Shown here piece by piece: positions 32,618 through 49,117 of a stretch of DNA of 64,000 nt. The stretch covers positions 1-64,000 of the forward strand of contig JAULBX010021076.1 of the NCBI GenBank assembly GCA_032358255.1, written 5' to 3'. Position 1 is the stretch's first letter. Each line of letters starts with the position of its first letter. The DNA is from Heterotrichella gracilis. Its lineage: Eukaryota; Sar; Xanthophyceae; Tribonematales; Xanthonemataceae. The position numbers and the translations under genes are program-made. The notes beneath the pieces are model-generated. The model was not told where the DNA came from. It did not search any database and worked only from the letters and a program-made list of their open reading frames with translations.

Positions 32618-33819
32618 CACGACCAGGTCAACGCCAGGGCAGGGTTTTGGTGGGTCAAGGTTGACGGTACAGGGCAGCGATCGTCACTGGGTTACCAGCA
32701 CTGAAGAAATTGAGCAAGACAGGGGAAAGAACGTGGCTTGGTGCGTTGTAACTACCGTAGTAAAGCTGCTCAAGAGCTGTGATATCCAAACCAGTCAGGT
32801 GGGCACTCGCTTGTTCGAGTGAAAATGCCCGGGACAGCCCGGCAGGACCCCGCGCGCCGCGGAGAGGGATACCCAATACGTTCTGGCCAAGTGCTTTTGT
32901 ATGCGCAAGTTTGAAACTTCGCCAACAAGTGCGCCTTATTTCCGGAGATGATCGTTCGATTTAAGGGCTTCCTGGAGCGCTTGGCAAAGTTGAGCGAGGT
33001 TCCCTAAAGTGGCTACCATAGTAGCAGTCTCCCAGCCCAGCGGGGACGAGTAGGTAATAACCACGCACCCTCCTGCATAGGTCCTAGGTAACGGCAACCT
33101 CCCAATCACGACCCATCCTGCCACATATGCAACGGCGGTGTGGGTTGCCTATATGTGCTCTGCGCGGAAGGTGTGATTGGACCGGTTACACTCAACAAAG
33201 GGGTTGACAACTCCGCCAACAACCGTGTGTCAGGCAGCGAGTAGTGATCTTTCATCGGATGCAAGAGCGTCAGTGGGCCGTTTATTATCCCGCTTGTGCA
33301 CTGCTTGCGTGGCCTGTGTGCTGCGAAATACTTTGGCATGCATGCATAGTCCAATTGGGGTGCATGCACCAAACAAACTACGTTCCCCTCCTGTACCTGT
33401 AACCGCTCGAGTCGCCGCTATTCAACGCAACACCGAGATACTACCCTGCTGTACCAGCGCCCTTTTGCACCCGTCACAGTCGCCACGGCCCTCTTGTTCC
33501 AGACTGCAGTCCCTCAAATCTCCCACCCACCTCCCAGCCAGCCCTGTAGCACACTCACCAGACTGGCCCACACATACAACACCCTCAGTATCCCCGCTAA
33601 ATAACCCAAAACCGATCAACTTCAAGTGTGCAATCCTCCCACCCACCGCTCTGTTGCACACTCACCAGACTGGCTTACAGGGATACACGTACTGCCACCC
33701 CGGTAGATAACCCAAACCCTTATGGGGACCCGGTGCGTTTTGCACCAAATACCCATTCACACCCCTCTTGTTGGCAATTTGCAGGCTGCACCCAAACCCC
33801 CCTACCCCCACCGCCACCC
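32618..33819. promoter_or_regulatory. Divergent region between the F-box/LRR and U-box genes
   Basis: This holds the 5' regions of both genes. CACACTCACCAGACTGGC occurs at 33550–33567 and 33657–33674, with CCCGSTARATAACCCAAA repeated at the same offset, so it is a two-copy direct repeat of period about 107 bp. On the - strand the motif reads as a splice donor (CAGTCTG|GTGAGTG), so it may mark an upstream non-coding exon of the F-box gene and its echo. No coding sequence was recognised. Confidence 0.45.
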
Positions 33820-36800
33820 ATGATGGCCACCCCTTGCTCCCCTGGACCCCCCACCACCCCCCGCCCCCTGGAACCCCCACCCGAGGGCCCCGGTGGTTCC
33901 CCCAGCAAGGCCTCGCCCAGCAAGCGCGAGGAGGATGCGGATGCCCTGTTTGACACGCCGCACGACCTTGTGTGCCCCATCACGCACGAGGTGTTCAAGG
34001 ACCCGGTCATCAATGGCGCGGGACAGGTATGGGTAGGGTTTTAGAGTATGGGTAACCACCTGCACCGTGACCCTCCACCCAAATCCACATTCCACGCAAG
34101 GGGCAATCGGGGAGGCCATCAAGCTGTACCTGTGCTTCCCCCAAGAGAGCATTAAGAAAACCCCTTACACAGCCCTCCTGCGCCATGCCAGGTGCATGAG
34201 CGCGAGGTCATTGAGCTGTACCTCCAAACTAGCAGAAGGAACCCAGTGTCTGTTGGGCAGGAAACGCTTGCATATCACCCATAAAAAAACCTACAAACCC
34301 TAATCCTCCTCTTTAGGTGTAAGAGCAGCAACCCAGTGTCACGTCAGGAGCTGACCTCCACTACGCTCCCCATTTTCGCACAACCATCAGGTGTATAAAC
34401 GCCTACGAAAACTTGACACAGGGCATCAAGTTGCACATGTGCCCCATCTCTCAAGAAAATCCCAGAAAACCCTAATCCCAATTCCGCCCAGGTGTACGAG
34501 CGGGAGGCCATCGAGCTGTACCTTCAAACCAGCAGCAGCGACCCCGTGTCCCGCCAGGAGCTGACCTCAACCGCGCTCACGCCCGTGTACCTGCTGCGGT
34601 CGAGGGCAATGGAGTACCGCGAGAAAACAGCCAGGGCCTGTATAGACAAGGCGTGCACGCCAGGCACTCGAAGACCCGTGCGCTATGTGCGCCGCGCGGC
34701 GGAGCTGTGCGCAGGTGGGGTTGTAATGATTTGGGGAATAGGGTTTAAGGTTAATGGGACATGCCACACCACATGCCTGGCGCCAATGCACGCTGTGCAA
34801 CCTGACGCCTACTACATGCCATGCACATGCTGGCTGCCTTTGCCCCAAGGAGTGAGAGGGGCATGCGTTTCCCCAGCCCCCGCGTGGACATCCGACATTC
34901 AAGCAGTATATTATGCGTCTGTAGTTGCGTGCGGCTGTAATGACCATCTGTGCATCCACGCACGCACTCTCGCCCACCCACCACCCCCCTTGCCCCGCAG
35001 GCACCCCGATCCATGTGCAGGGCCTGTCCCAGGGCTGCCTTGGCTACGTGGCCAGCCACCCCAGCAATGCTTACGACATGGTGGTGCTGCAGGTACAGAA
35101 CGCTGCCGTATTTTGAAGTTATAATTTTGAAAATTATTTGTCCTTTATATATTGTTGATCTTCAACTATCGTTGACGTTGGCATTTTGTATCAACAACTG
35201 GTGTTTTCACTAATAGAGCATTGTCAGCATCGTCTTATGCAGCACGCTGTTGGTTACCTGATCATGCCGTTCTGGTTGAAGTCACAACACCTCCTTTTAC
35301 AATACAATTACAAATTTTGAATTTGGGGTGTCGAAGGTCGGAGGTTCACAGGCCACTCATTGTACTTCCCGGCACAGGTTTTTGCCCGTGGCCTTTTTGA
35401 GGGTGGGTACCGCGACCGCGCCGCCACCATCTACTATGCGCTGCTGCAGCAGGGGGTGGACAGGAGCCAGCAGGCGCAGCTGCTCAAGGACTGCATCACG
35501 TGCTGGTCAAATGGGCAGGTGGGTATTGGGGGGTTATGGAAGGGGGAGGGGTGTGGAGTGGGGGGAAAGGGGCAGCTGTTCAAGGACTGCATCATGTGCT
35601 GGTCACGCGGAGAGGCACAGGGGGATTGAGGGCCGGTGGGTGGGTGGTCAAGGACTGCATTAAATGCTGGTAAAAATGGCAGGCAGGAGGTGATGGGTGG
35701 GTGGGTGGGTGGGATGGGGGGACAATGATAGGTGCCAGCCAGTGGCTAAAAAAGTGCAGCTAGCCTGATAATCTGTATGGACAACAAGTTGTCAAACCAC
35801 AGCCGGCCTCCTTCCTCCCCCAGGTTGAGGAGGCTGACTCGCACACCTTTGAGAAGCTGGCGCATAGTATCGCGAACCTGGTAATAATCTAAGGAAATTA
35901 GGCTATTACACGTCTAAAAACCTGTCACTCCCTTCCTTTCAGGTTGAGGAGGCTGACTCGCACACCTTTGAGAAGCTGGCGCAGTTCATCGAGACCCAGG
36001 ACACCTTCAGCTATGGCCAAATCATCGACATTGTGCAGGAGGCGGGCCTGGGGCCCAATTTCACCACGCTGCTGTGTGAGCAGCTGCTGTTCAGGGGCAG
36101 CGGGGGCGGGGCTGCAGGGGCCAACTGGCACAAGGAGAAGGAGGTGTTGATGAAGTACATCCAGGTGGGGGAACAAGGCTTATAGACCCTAATGCCTGCA
36201 CCGTATGCACTCCTAAGCCTACACCTTACCAACTGGCACAAAGAGAAGGAGGTGCTGATGAAGTACATCAAGGTGGGTGCACACTTATGATCTTAATGCC
36301 TGCGCCCTATGCATCCCAAGCCTATGCCCTGTGGACCTTTTGTAACCCTGAATAGCATGCCTACATCCTGCATGGCCTAAGTGGTACATCCTAAATGCAG
36401 TAACGTCGTTCTAATCATACTACTTTACTTGCCTGCACCCCAAGCCAAAACCTACATTCTACAAGCCATTAAGCCTGCACGCTGCAACATTTAAGAAGTG
36501 CCCCATGAATTGCTTACACCCTACACACTGCCCTAACTCCCTCCCCCTCCTCCCCCCACACAGCTGCTCTCCCACACCCTAGCCAGCCGCCAGGACTCCA
36601 GCGAGCAGCGCCTCCAAGCGCTCATCCAGTGGCGGGACCAGCACTCCCCTCCCACAGCCACAGCCGCCAAGCCCCACCCGCACCGCCACCCGCGCCTGCC
36701 TCGGTGGGTCAACCGCAGGAACGCGCTGACCTCGGCATGTGCGGTGGCCACCGTGTTTCTGCCTGGTAACCTGGCGCTGAAGGCGCTGCAGGTGGGGCCG

Positions 36801-36836
36801 CTGCTGGTGCTGCTGCGGGAGAGGGAGCGGCGGTGA
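33820..36836 (+). CDS. U-box domain protein, putative E3 ubiquitin ligase
   Basis: Six exons (33820–34026, 34492–34714, 35001–35092, 35378–35518, 35943–36164, 36564–36836) give about 385 residues. After a Pro/Ser-rich start there is a U-box (DTPHDLVCPITHEVFKDPVI, then VYEREAIELYLQ and SDPVSRQEL, about 46–100). U-boxes bind E2 enzymes and drive ubiquitin transfer without zinc. The rest is helical with no repeat I can name. A hydrophobic stretch near the C-terminus (ACAVATVFLPGNLALKAL) could be membrane-associated. A good acceptor at 33783, upstream of the ATG, means that an extra 5' exon is possible. Introns 1, 3, 4 and 5 carry exon-edge echoes. Confidence 0.88.
34097..34440 (+). repeat. Four decayed tandem echoes of the U-box exon 2 acceptor edge
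   Basis: CAGGTGCATGAGCGCGAGGT (34191), GAGGCCATCAAGCTGTACCT (34112), TAGGTGTAAGAGCAGCAACC (34315, with an internal deletion, then TCAGGAGCTGACCTCCACTA) and CAGGTGTATAAACGCCTACG (34389) all resemble the real edge CAGGTGTACGAGCGGGAGGC at 34489. They differ in length and damage, so they arose at different times. Confidence 0.88.
35573..35685 (+). repeat. Two tandem echoes of the U-box exon 4 donor edge
   Basis: CAAGGACTGCATCATGTGCT (35580) and CAAGGACTGCATTAAATGCT (35649) copy CAAGGACTGCATCACGTGCT at 35485, with neighbouring GGGTGG-rich intron sequence. Confidence 0.9.
35821..35865 (+). repeat. Perfect echo of the U-box exon 5 acceptor edge
   Basis: Forty-four of 44 bases from CAG|GTTGAGGAGG onward match 35940–35983, offset 119 bp. 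The copy has its own pyrimidine tract and AG and could in principle act as a splice acceptor. Confidence 0.97.
36222..36277 (+). repeat. Echo of the U-box exon 5 donor edge
   Basis: CCAACTGGCACAAAGAGAAG and GTGCTGATGAAGTACATCAA|GGTGGG repeat 36120–36169, offset about 105 bp, with few changes. Confidence 0.95.
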
Positions 36837-38085
36837 GGGGGGCCCTTGTCGTGAGGCAAATGGGCTCAGGTTTTGGGAATTCAAGGTGGGCATGATTAGA
36901 GGGCATGAACACTTTAATTCCGGACGGAACGGTTGATGTGCCGGCATTGGGCGTTTTTGGTAATACAGCGAGTTTTCCCCTACTTTGTCCATGCTTTTGG
37001 GTCCCCTGGGATTGGTGCTTCTCGTGATGGGAAACATGTCATTAGTGAAGGTAGTGCGCAGCTCACGTGATTGTCAGGCCAAACCAGTTCAGTGGCAGTT
37101 GGGGGCAAGTAGCAGTTGTTAGGGATTTGGATGTAGATTTAGTTTTTGGCTCCTTTATTGCCTGAAAGTTTGTTGCCATGCTGGTATGAGAACCATGCTA
37201 GGGCCATGGGGAAAGTCACTTTTCAAAGTTTTTGTGCACGCCTCTCTTTGCACCGCCGCAGTGTGGTTCATCCTTTGCGGTTCATCCCAAGAGCAGGGTG
37301 AATGATTTGTCGTTCCTCGCCGCTCAGCGGTGTTGGCTGCAGTTTCACGTTGTACCGGTATACGACGACGTTGTGGGGTTGCACATGTACACGGGCATTG
37401 CCATGCCCGTTGACCACCGCTGGCAGCTTGGCTCAGGAAATCTGCCGTTTATATATGCGTACTCGTACATCTTATTAAGTTGCAGCCATAGTAGAGCCGT
37501 TGTGACAGTTTGCAAGCCCTTTTCCCCGTCCAGTGGGCCAGGGCACCCATTATCAAAAGCTCGTGGATGCCAGACTGGTCAACAGCTGCCAGCCTACGGT
37601 AGGCCATCTATTTTTGGCGCATGTGGATGTTTTGCGTTTACCGTTAAGATCAGCTCAGTCGGACAGAAAGTGACACGTAGATAGGTATATGAAGTAGAAA
37701 TATGTTGGTGGACGCTCCAGAGCATATAAATTCGTGAATGAATGAATAGCTTCATTGTTTGTAACTGGGGCTAGTGCTATAATAGTCGCAATTCACGTAG
37801 CAAGCAGACAATGGCCTGAAGTTGAAGTTTAAGCCAGGGAAATCGCCTGCAAAATGGTAAACCATATAGGCGATATCGAGGCATTTGGGCCGAGTAAACA
37901 ATAAAATATAGCAGCGTAAATTTGGTTCACATATCGGCAGACTCAAGCACTCACATGGTGCTGAACTGCATCGATTTAGATCGGTGCGGGTTTGTTTGCT
38001 TCTCATTCCAGGACTGCGCCATCACGGGGCACAACCGGCTGCATGCCTATCTCGTCCACGCTGCATGGCGGGCCTCTCACCCATT
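36837..38085. other. Convergent stretch between the U-box and RecQ genes
   Basis: I see no gene here. A 150-codon + strand frame at 37232–37684 has no recognisable features. TGTAA occurs near 37758, which is far from the U-box stop. Confidence 0.4.
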
Positions 38086-43082
<4,997 letters not shown>

Positions 43083-44160
43083 TTTTGACCAGCTGACGAC
43101 CTATCTTTCCATCCTGGTATGCGTCGTATACGTGTAGTACCTTAGTACCATATCGGTAGACTTAACAAGGCGCATATGCATGCATAGAATACTGTCCTGG
43201 ATAGGTCCAATGACTGCACTGTCCCAATAGCTAAACAATTTGACAGAGCTGAGAGGGCTACATTATAAAGCTATGGGCAACCACAAGGCTGTCAACTTGT
43301 ATGCACGTTTGTTGATGGACCATCTTGATATATACCGACGGTCCAAAAAGGAAGTCAATTCATAAATAGATTTTTAAATAAACCTGTCAATAAAAGACTC
43401 AAAATAAAACAAATTGGTTACATATCAGTTGACAGGTTGTCGAAATGACAAAAACACTGACAAACAGGTATATGTACCCGTGATTTGAATCTGGCTGGAG
43501 GAAGACCCACTTCAGGCAGCAGCTTGCAGCGCTACAAACTGCAGTGCCAACGCTTCAGGGGAATGTGGCCATCATGATGCAGATCTACCCCCGAGTGAAA
43601 CTGAAACAAGCGGTGCGGGAGTTGCGCCACCAATCTGCTTCTCGACCATGCACACCCGCCCTCCCAGTCAGCGTTTGCAAACTGCTACGGTGGTGCCAGT
43701 ACTGGGTGTACTCGTATACCACAATCCTCGTTCTCAAAGCTTGTCACAGGCACCAGCATTCAGCGGCTGCGTGGCACTAACTGTGGGATCTGCCAACGTG
43801 TTCTGTTCAGTGCGAATTGTCCCTGCCCCCCCTGCTCCACCTGCCCCACCTGCCCCTGCCCCACCTGCCCCCCCTGCCCCACCTGCAAGCTGTTGACCAA
43901 CCAGGAGGCAGTGGTTCAGCTCAAGACACAGAAATGGCCATAGTTTACTGATGTGTGGATGAATAGCCCCCCTGCCTTCAGCGCCTCATTGAGTACCCCA
44001 CTAGTGGACCCCAAGGTGCAACAAAGGTGCACATAAAACCAGGCAACCACTGGCATATCCACCCATTGCCGTGCAGGAGACGGATCACGCAGTGCGTCCG
44101 ACTGCCATGGGCTGACCATCCAAGCTGACCAACAGCAGACCCTCGACAGGGTTCTATGCT
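43083..44160. promoter_or_regulatory. RecQ upstream region and 3' flank of the next - strand gene
   Basis: No gene recognised. It should contain the RecQ promoter. A Pro/Ala-coding frame here is only the CCCCACCTG repeat described separately. Confidence 0.4.
43827..43887 (+). repeat. (CCCCACCTG)-type minisatellite
   Basis: About seven CCCCACCTG/CCCCCCCTG units lie in the non-coding region upstream of RecQ. Confidence 0.9.
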
Positions 44161-47100
44161 CTACGTCTCAGCTGGCTTCTTGAGGACACCGTCGTGCACT
44201 GCTGTCCGGCTGCGCACTGAGATCAGCAGGCCTGTCGAGTCGTAGTCACGCTGCATCCCAATCAGCATGCCCTGCACAGCCACACAGACATGTCATGTGG
44301 CCCCATATAGCTACGCCGGGAACAATTCATGCCCAGCGCCCATGCATAATGCCTGCAGCACATGGACATGATGACTGTCGCTGATGATGTTTATATGGAT
44401 CTGATGATGTTTAAATGAGTCTGTCAATGAAGCGTGATGCCTGCAAGCCCCATTCTTCGCATGTGTACCCACCACCGACACAGGCTGAACAGAAAGAACA
44501 ATGCGCCACTGCTGCAGAAACATGAAGATAGTCATGTATGTTTGCTGGTAAATGCGGCTGGATTTGTTGTGTGGTATGGCATGAGCCGGTGATCGGCTTG
44601 GAAGCAAGTCTTTCTTGCAACCATTTCCTGCATTCCATACCTTCCTGACCATCCAGTACAGGGATATCCTCAATCCCTCTGGGCCTGTGTCGTCCAGTGC
44701 TGGCAGCCCTGAGAACTCTTCCTGTGGCTGCATCTCTCCCAGCGCCTCATCCCCAATGGATGCCTCGTCATCATCCTGAGTTGATGGCATCCCCGGGAAT
44801 GGGTGTTTGGTGAGTCCACAGCAGCAGGATGACATGAGATCAGGTAATTAACCGACATTCAGCATGTCATTAACGTCCCTCCATCCAGGCAGGGCAAGTT
44901 GGTGTTGAGCAGTGCGATGCATCCAGGACATCTTTTTTTCCTAAGAAAAGTGCGCATTTTCCCAGGTCCCATCACAGCAATGGTCGAGGTGAGCATGGTA
45001 CTAATTGGTTGTGTGCGCAATGCTCCAAAAATTGATGTGGTAAAAGATTGATCTGATAAGTGATTTATTTGAGAGAGGTGTTCCACTCCGAGCAACACCT
45101 CGGATTCCACCAACAAGATAGTTCATAACTGCATACCAGCAAATCAGATTAGCAGTACCGGTAGGGCCCTATATGAATTGCGCCAGCCACACATGACCTG
45201 GCACTGCTAATACCAACCCTGCACCGGCAATTACAACGCAGCTATATCGCTTAAGGCACCCTACCTCGTCATCATCTGGGATCATCTTGATCTCGAGCAT
45301 GACGTCCCCGGGGAGCCACAGGGCAGCCCCCCTGTCCCCTTCTGAGTCAAATGGATGCGATGACGTCCACTGCTGCAGGGTCTCCTCTGAGGAATAGGCA
45401 AAGACTTGCCGGTACTCCCCAGTGTCTGGATCGGTCTCCATAACAGGCTGAGCAATCACATCAAACACCTTCCAGTCGCCCTCCAACCGCTGAGGCGTCA
45501 ACCGATGTCTGCAAATGACAACATACGTTACACCATTTGGGGCAGCTGTGATCAGCAGTCCATGCATCTGTGCGTGGGGTCACCTGTGGAAGTGGCCAAG
45601 GCGCTCATGATGAGTACGCTGCAAATGGGGCATGTCATGTTCCAAGGACTTACTGTTTGGACATCAAAGGTTTTGTTTCCGCCACCAGGTTGACAGTTGA
45701 AGACATCTCAGTGGTCCCCTCCCAGTTCTCCTTGTATAGCACCACCCTCATGATCAGCACATCCAGCTCATCATACAGGTTGCCACCTGGACACCAGGCA
45801 AGGTGCATTGGTATGGGCCTTATTGGTTGATATCTGATCAGCATACCCTGTCAAGGGCAGTGTGCTGATCAAACTGTTTCACTGTAGGATCTAGAATTTG
45901 CCTGCCAGAGTGCACTCATCAAGCTAAAACTGCACACCAGTACAACCAATGGAAGATTTGGTTGAGGTTGGCTAAGGCTCTTTGCCAAAGCATGTTAATT
46001 CACCCTGGGTTGGCTCAGGCAGATGCAATGCATGTGGTGTTACCTGCAGACGAGATCACCAGCTTGGCTCTCAACCGCTGCTCCCCTCCCCAGGTCAGGC
46101 ACTGCTCCACCTCACTGGTGAAGCGCTCACCAGACCTGCTGCCTTCCTCCAAGGGGGGCAGGTCCAGCCCCTCCTCTACACCCTCATCATACTCCTCATA
46201 CTCCTCCTCCAGAGGCTCTGCGCTGTCAAACTCCTCCTCGCCCTCTTGCATTTCCTCCACCATCTCTCCTTCTGCCTCCTCGTCGTCGTCCTCCCCACCT
46301 TCTGCTGCAGCTTCCGCTTCCGGAGCCACCCACTCCGCAGTGAGCTCAATCTCGTTGTCGTCGCCTTCCAAAAATTCAGGTGGAGGTGTGCCTGCATCAC
46401 CCACAATTTCAATGCCGTTGCCACCAATCAACATGTATGTGCCAGACTTGTTGGTCGCGCTAGAGACCGGGGATCATCAGCGATCGGTTGTGGTAGGTTC
46501 CCAATTGACATGTGGATCCTGCTGTGTCCCAATATGTAATCCCACCTTGCCATTACAACAATGATTACCAGCTGCACATGCAAGTGCACAAATGATATGG
46601 CATTCTGTCCAAGTTCTCACATTCAGGTACATGCCTACTGCTGCCACCACTGCAGTCCACGTACACTGGGATTTAGTGTTGACGCAGTGGCTATTCCCCC
46701 ACCCCGCATTTGTTTGGGGAGTGTAAGCGACAATTAGATTCAACCAATGCTGTGATCTGAAAAGAAAAGAAAAGAAAAGAAAACAGACCCCAATGGCGTA
46801 AATAAGGCTGTGATCTCACCAATGCTCAGCTCCCCGTTGGAGTATGCTCCCCCATCAAACACCACCAGCCCCTCGGTGTTGCTGCCCAGCTCCTCCTCGT
46901 CCCACTCCTCGAGGTCTGTGTCTGGGTCAAGCACAGCGCTGCGCAGCTGGGCAGATGTGGATGCGCGCAGGATGCGCCTGAGAACCACCACCATGCGTCA
47001 GGGATCCAAGGCAGTGCATGTAAGGAACTTGCAAACACAATGAGTGACTGTACTTGTGATCCCTGACACCAGTACCCATTTTTGCATGACAGGGCCAGCA

Positions 47101-48606
47101 CCCCATTTTGTAAGAGAATCTAGACAGTCACCAAAAGTCCTGTCCGCATGGTGCCTTAAACCTAGTCCAATCACACCTCCTGGCACCCTATCAATGGTGC
47201 CACGAACCTTGCACTACCTTTCACCCTAAACCCTACTGCCAGTGGTGCTGCATACCTGATCAGTGCTTTTACCCTAAACTCTACTGCCAATGGTCCTGCG
47301 TACCTAGTCAATCCTTTCCCCTTTGAAACCCTAAACCCTGGCGCCATTGATGCCCATACCCGGTCAGGCGGTCCGCCTTTGTCCTCCATCCTAAACCCTA
47401 TACCCTAAACCCTGCTGCCAGTGGTGACCCATACCTGGTCAGGCAGTCCCCACTCTCATCTCCTTAACGTGCCTCCACCCTAAACTCTAATCCCTAAACC
47501 CTGAACCCTGCTGCCATTGATGCCCCGTACCTGATCAGGCGGTCCCCATCCTCGTCTGCCTTGCGCGTCTCCACCACATAGGTGCGCATGTCATACACAC
47601 TCTTCTTGTCCTCAGTGATGGCCAGCGGCTCAGGAATACCTGCCGCAGGGTGCACAGCAGAGGATCAGCCGTGTCATGCCCAACACACCATGCGGGTCAC
47701 ATGCGGCAGGCAAGGCGTGGTACCAACATGATTGTGGGGTTTCGTGTGGGTGCAAGTGTGGGGTGGTGGTGGACTGCTCAAGGTTATGGTGGGTGCCCGC
47801 ACCACTTGTGTCTGCTGGATACCAACAAGGTTTCACTGAATGGCTATTTAGGGTTTAGGGTCAATTTACCAACAATCCCTAAACGAAATTAATTTCAAAT
47901 ATATTCTGTGCCATCAAAAAAAGCCCCAGTGTTTTTCGGTAAAGTATGCCACCCCTGCACGTGACAGTGCGCATAGATGCGTTCCCGACTCACATGTGAA
48001 GGGCTCAAAGGCTGCTGTCTCTCCCACCCACACGCCACCGGTGGTGCCACAGAAGGAGCTCCACAGGGGGACGGCAGCACGCTCCTCCTGGGCCAGCGTG
48101 GCACGCACATCAATCTGCGGGCACAATTTACAATCGTTTACAAAATATCTCACTGGGTCACCTCAGGAGACGTGTCACAGGCCATTGCAGTGGAGCTTGG
48201 CTATCGCCAACGTGGGCTTGCAGTGTGAGTTGGGCATGGGCGCAGGCGCCGGTGCGCACCTGCAGCGGCGGTGTCGCGGCTTGCACGCCGGTGTCCTTTG
48301 ATGACTTGCCGCCCTTTTTAGCACACAGGACGACCATGCGCCGGTGGAGCCGGCTGCCAGTGGGGTGGCGTTGGCCCCTGCCTGCACACAGCCAGCCACA
48401 GGTTTGCTGCTACTGGAGCTTACATTTGGGTTGGGGCGCGCACGACAAAGCCATAGTATGCTTGTTTACGTTTTGACATCGACACTAGAGGCTGTCTATG
48501 GTTCTGAGCCACCACAGGCCAGGTTTCGTGTGCACTTACTGAGAATGTGTGTGTGCCGGCCAGTGGTGTAGTGTCCACCTGCTCCGCCCAAGCTGGTGGA
48601 ATACAT
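44161..48606 (-). CDS. Conserved plastid-targeted protein of unknown function (possibly DUF3598-like)
   Basis: Ten exons on the - strand are inferred: 48606–48579, 48381–48260, 48114–47994, 47639–47531, 46977–46820, about 46460–46044, 45786–45654, 45508–45265, 44775–44641 and 44271–44161, for about 525 residues. The N-terminus (MYSTSLGGAGRGQRHPTGSR, then LHRRMVVLCAKKGGK) looks like a chloroplast transit peptide. The mature part has motifs I associate with a plastid protein family of plants and algae: FCGTTGGVWVGETAAFEPFT, GLVVFDGGAYSNGELSIG, VEQCLTWGGEQRLR, LEGDWKVFDVIAQP, WLPGDVMLEIK and GMLIGMQRDYDSTGLL. Its biochemical role is unknown to me, and the DUF3598 label is only a guess from memory. 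A long Glu/Asp-rich insertion lies in the sixth exon. The join between the exons ending at 46820 and starting near 46460 does not fit in phase with any AG I can see, so a small exon may be missing there. Confidence 0.75.
46759..46783 (+). repeat. (AAAAG)5 microsatellite
   Basis: Five AAAAG units lie within an intron of the plastid-protein gene. Confidence 0.95.
47160..47530 (-). repeat. Tandem echo array of a splice-donor edge with telomere-type linkers
   Basis: The real donor edge of exon 47531–47639 (TACCTGATCAGGCGGTCCCC at 47528) recurs as CATACCTGGTCAGGCAGTCC (47431), CATACCCGGTCAGGCGGTCC (47354), CGTACCTAGTCAATCC (47299), CATACCTGATCAGTGC (47251) and a weak copy near 47160. The linkers are CCCTAAACCCTGCTG and CCAKTGRTG. 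Spacing is roughly 50–100 bp. It is the most regular echo array in the window. Confidence 0.93.
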
Positions 48607-49117
48607 CGTAGAAGAAGACTAGGAATGGGGTTTAAGGTGGAAACGACACCAGCCAAGCTACGTTATGACGGTAGGTTGGTGGGCATGTGCATGCATGCAT
48701 TCGTTTGCATGCAAAATGACGGTATTTCGCTACCTGTGCCTTGCTGCCACAGGCAAGTTCCAATTACACGAAGAGTAGTTGAGGATAGCAAACAAGTACA
48801 AGTACGTTTGTGTGCCTTTCCAGCAAACCTGCTTACCCTTTGCGGCGCAAGGGCGTTCAGCCACTAGAATTTGCTGCAACCCCGGGACCCACTTGTGAGG
48901 TTCGAGGCTGTTTCAGAAGAGGAGTTTGCGCTGGTTTCGTGAGTGGTCCTTTTAGTGAGCATCGGGTGTTTCTGAAACAGTTTGCTTCGATTACCATATG
49001 CGGAAAACAACTGCCTGCAACAGAGCCTGTTTGGAGACAGCCGAGAGTGATTTCCTGTTCATGCATGCATGTGCCTGTGTGGTCTGGCTTCCAGTTTCTC
49101 TAGCAGCTGAGTGAAAA
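48607..49117. promoter_or_regulatory. Divergent promoter region, plastid-protein and SOUL genes
   Basis: Start codons lie 511 bp apart in opposite directions. TGCATGCATGC-rich sequence is present around 48690 and 49062. No factor site can be named. Confidence 0.45.

Noticed and set aside
32760-32840. Possible tRNA, from TTGTTCGAGTG
   Set aside because: The arms do not pair as a cloverleaf and no 3' acceptor pairing is seen.
37232-37684. 150-codon + strand open frame between the U-box and RecQ genes
   Set aside because: It has no recognisable motif, splice context or similarity to known families.
43800-43896. Pro/Ala-rich peptide
   Set aside because: It is a CCCCACCTG minisatellite translation with no splice-supported gene around it.
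47160-47520. True subtelomeric repeat or chromosome end
   Set aside because: The heptamers are short, interrupted and interspersed with exon-edge copies inside a gene, so they are interstitial.
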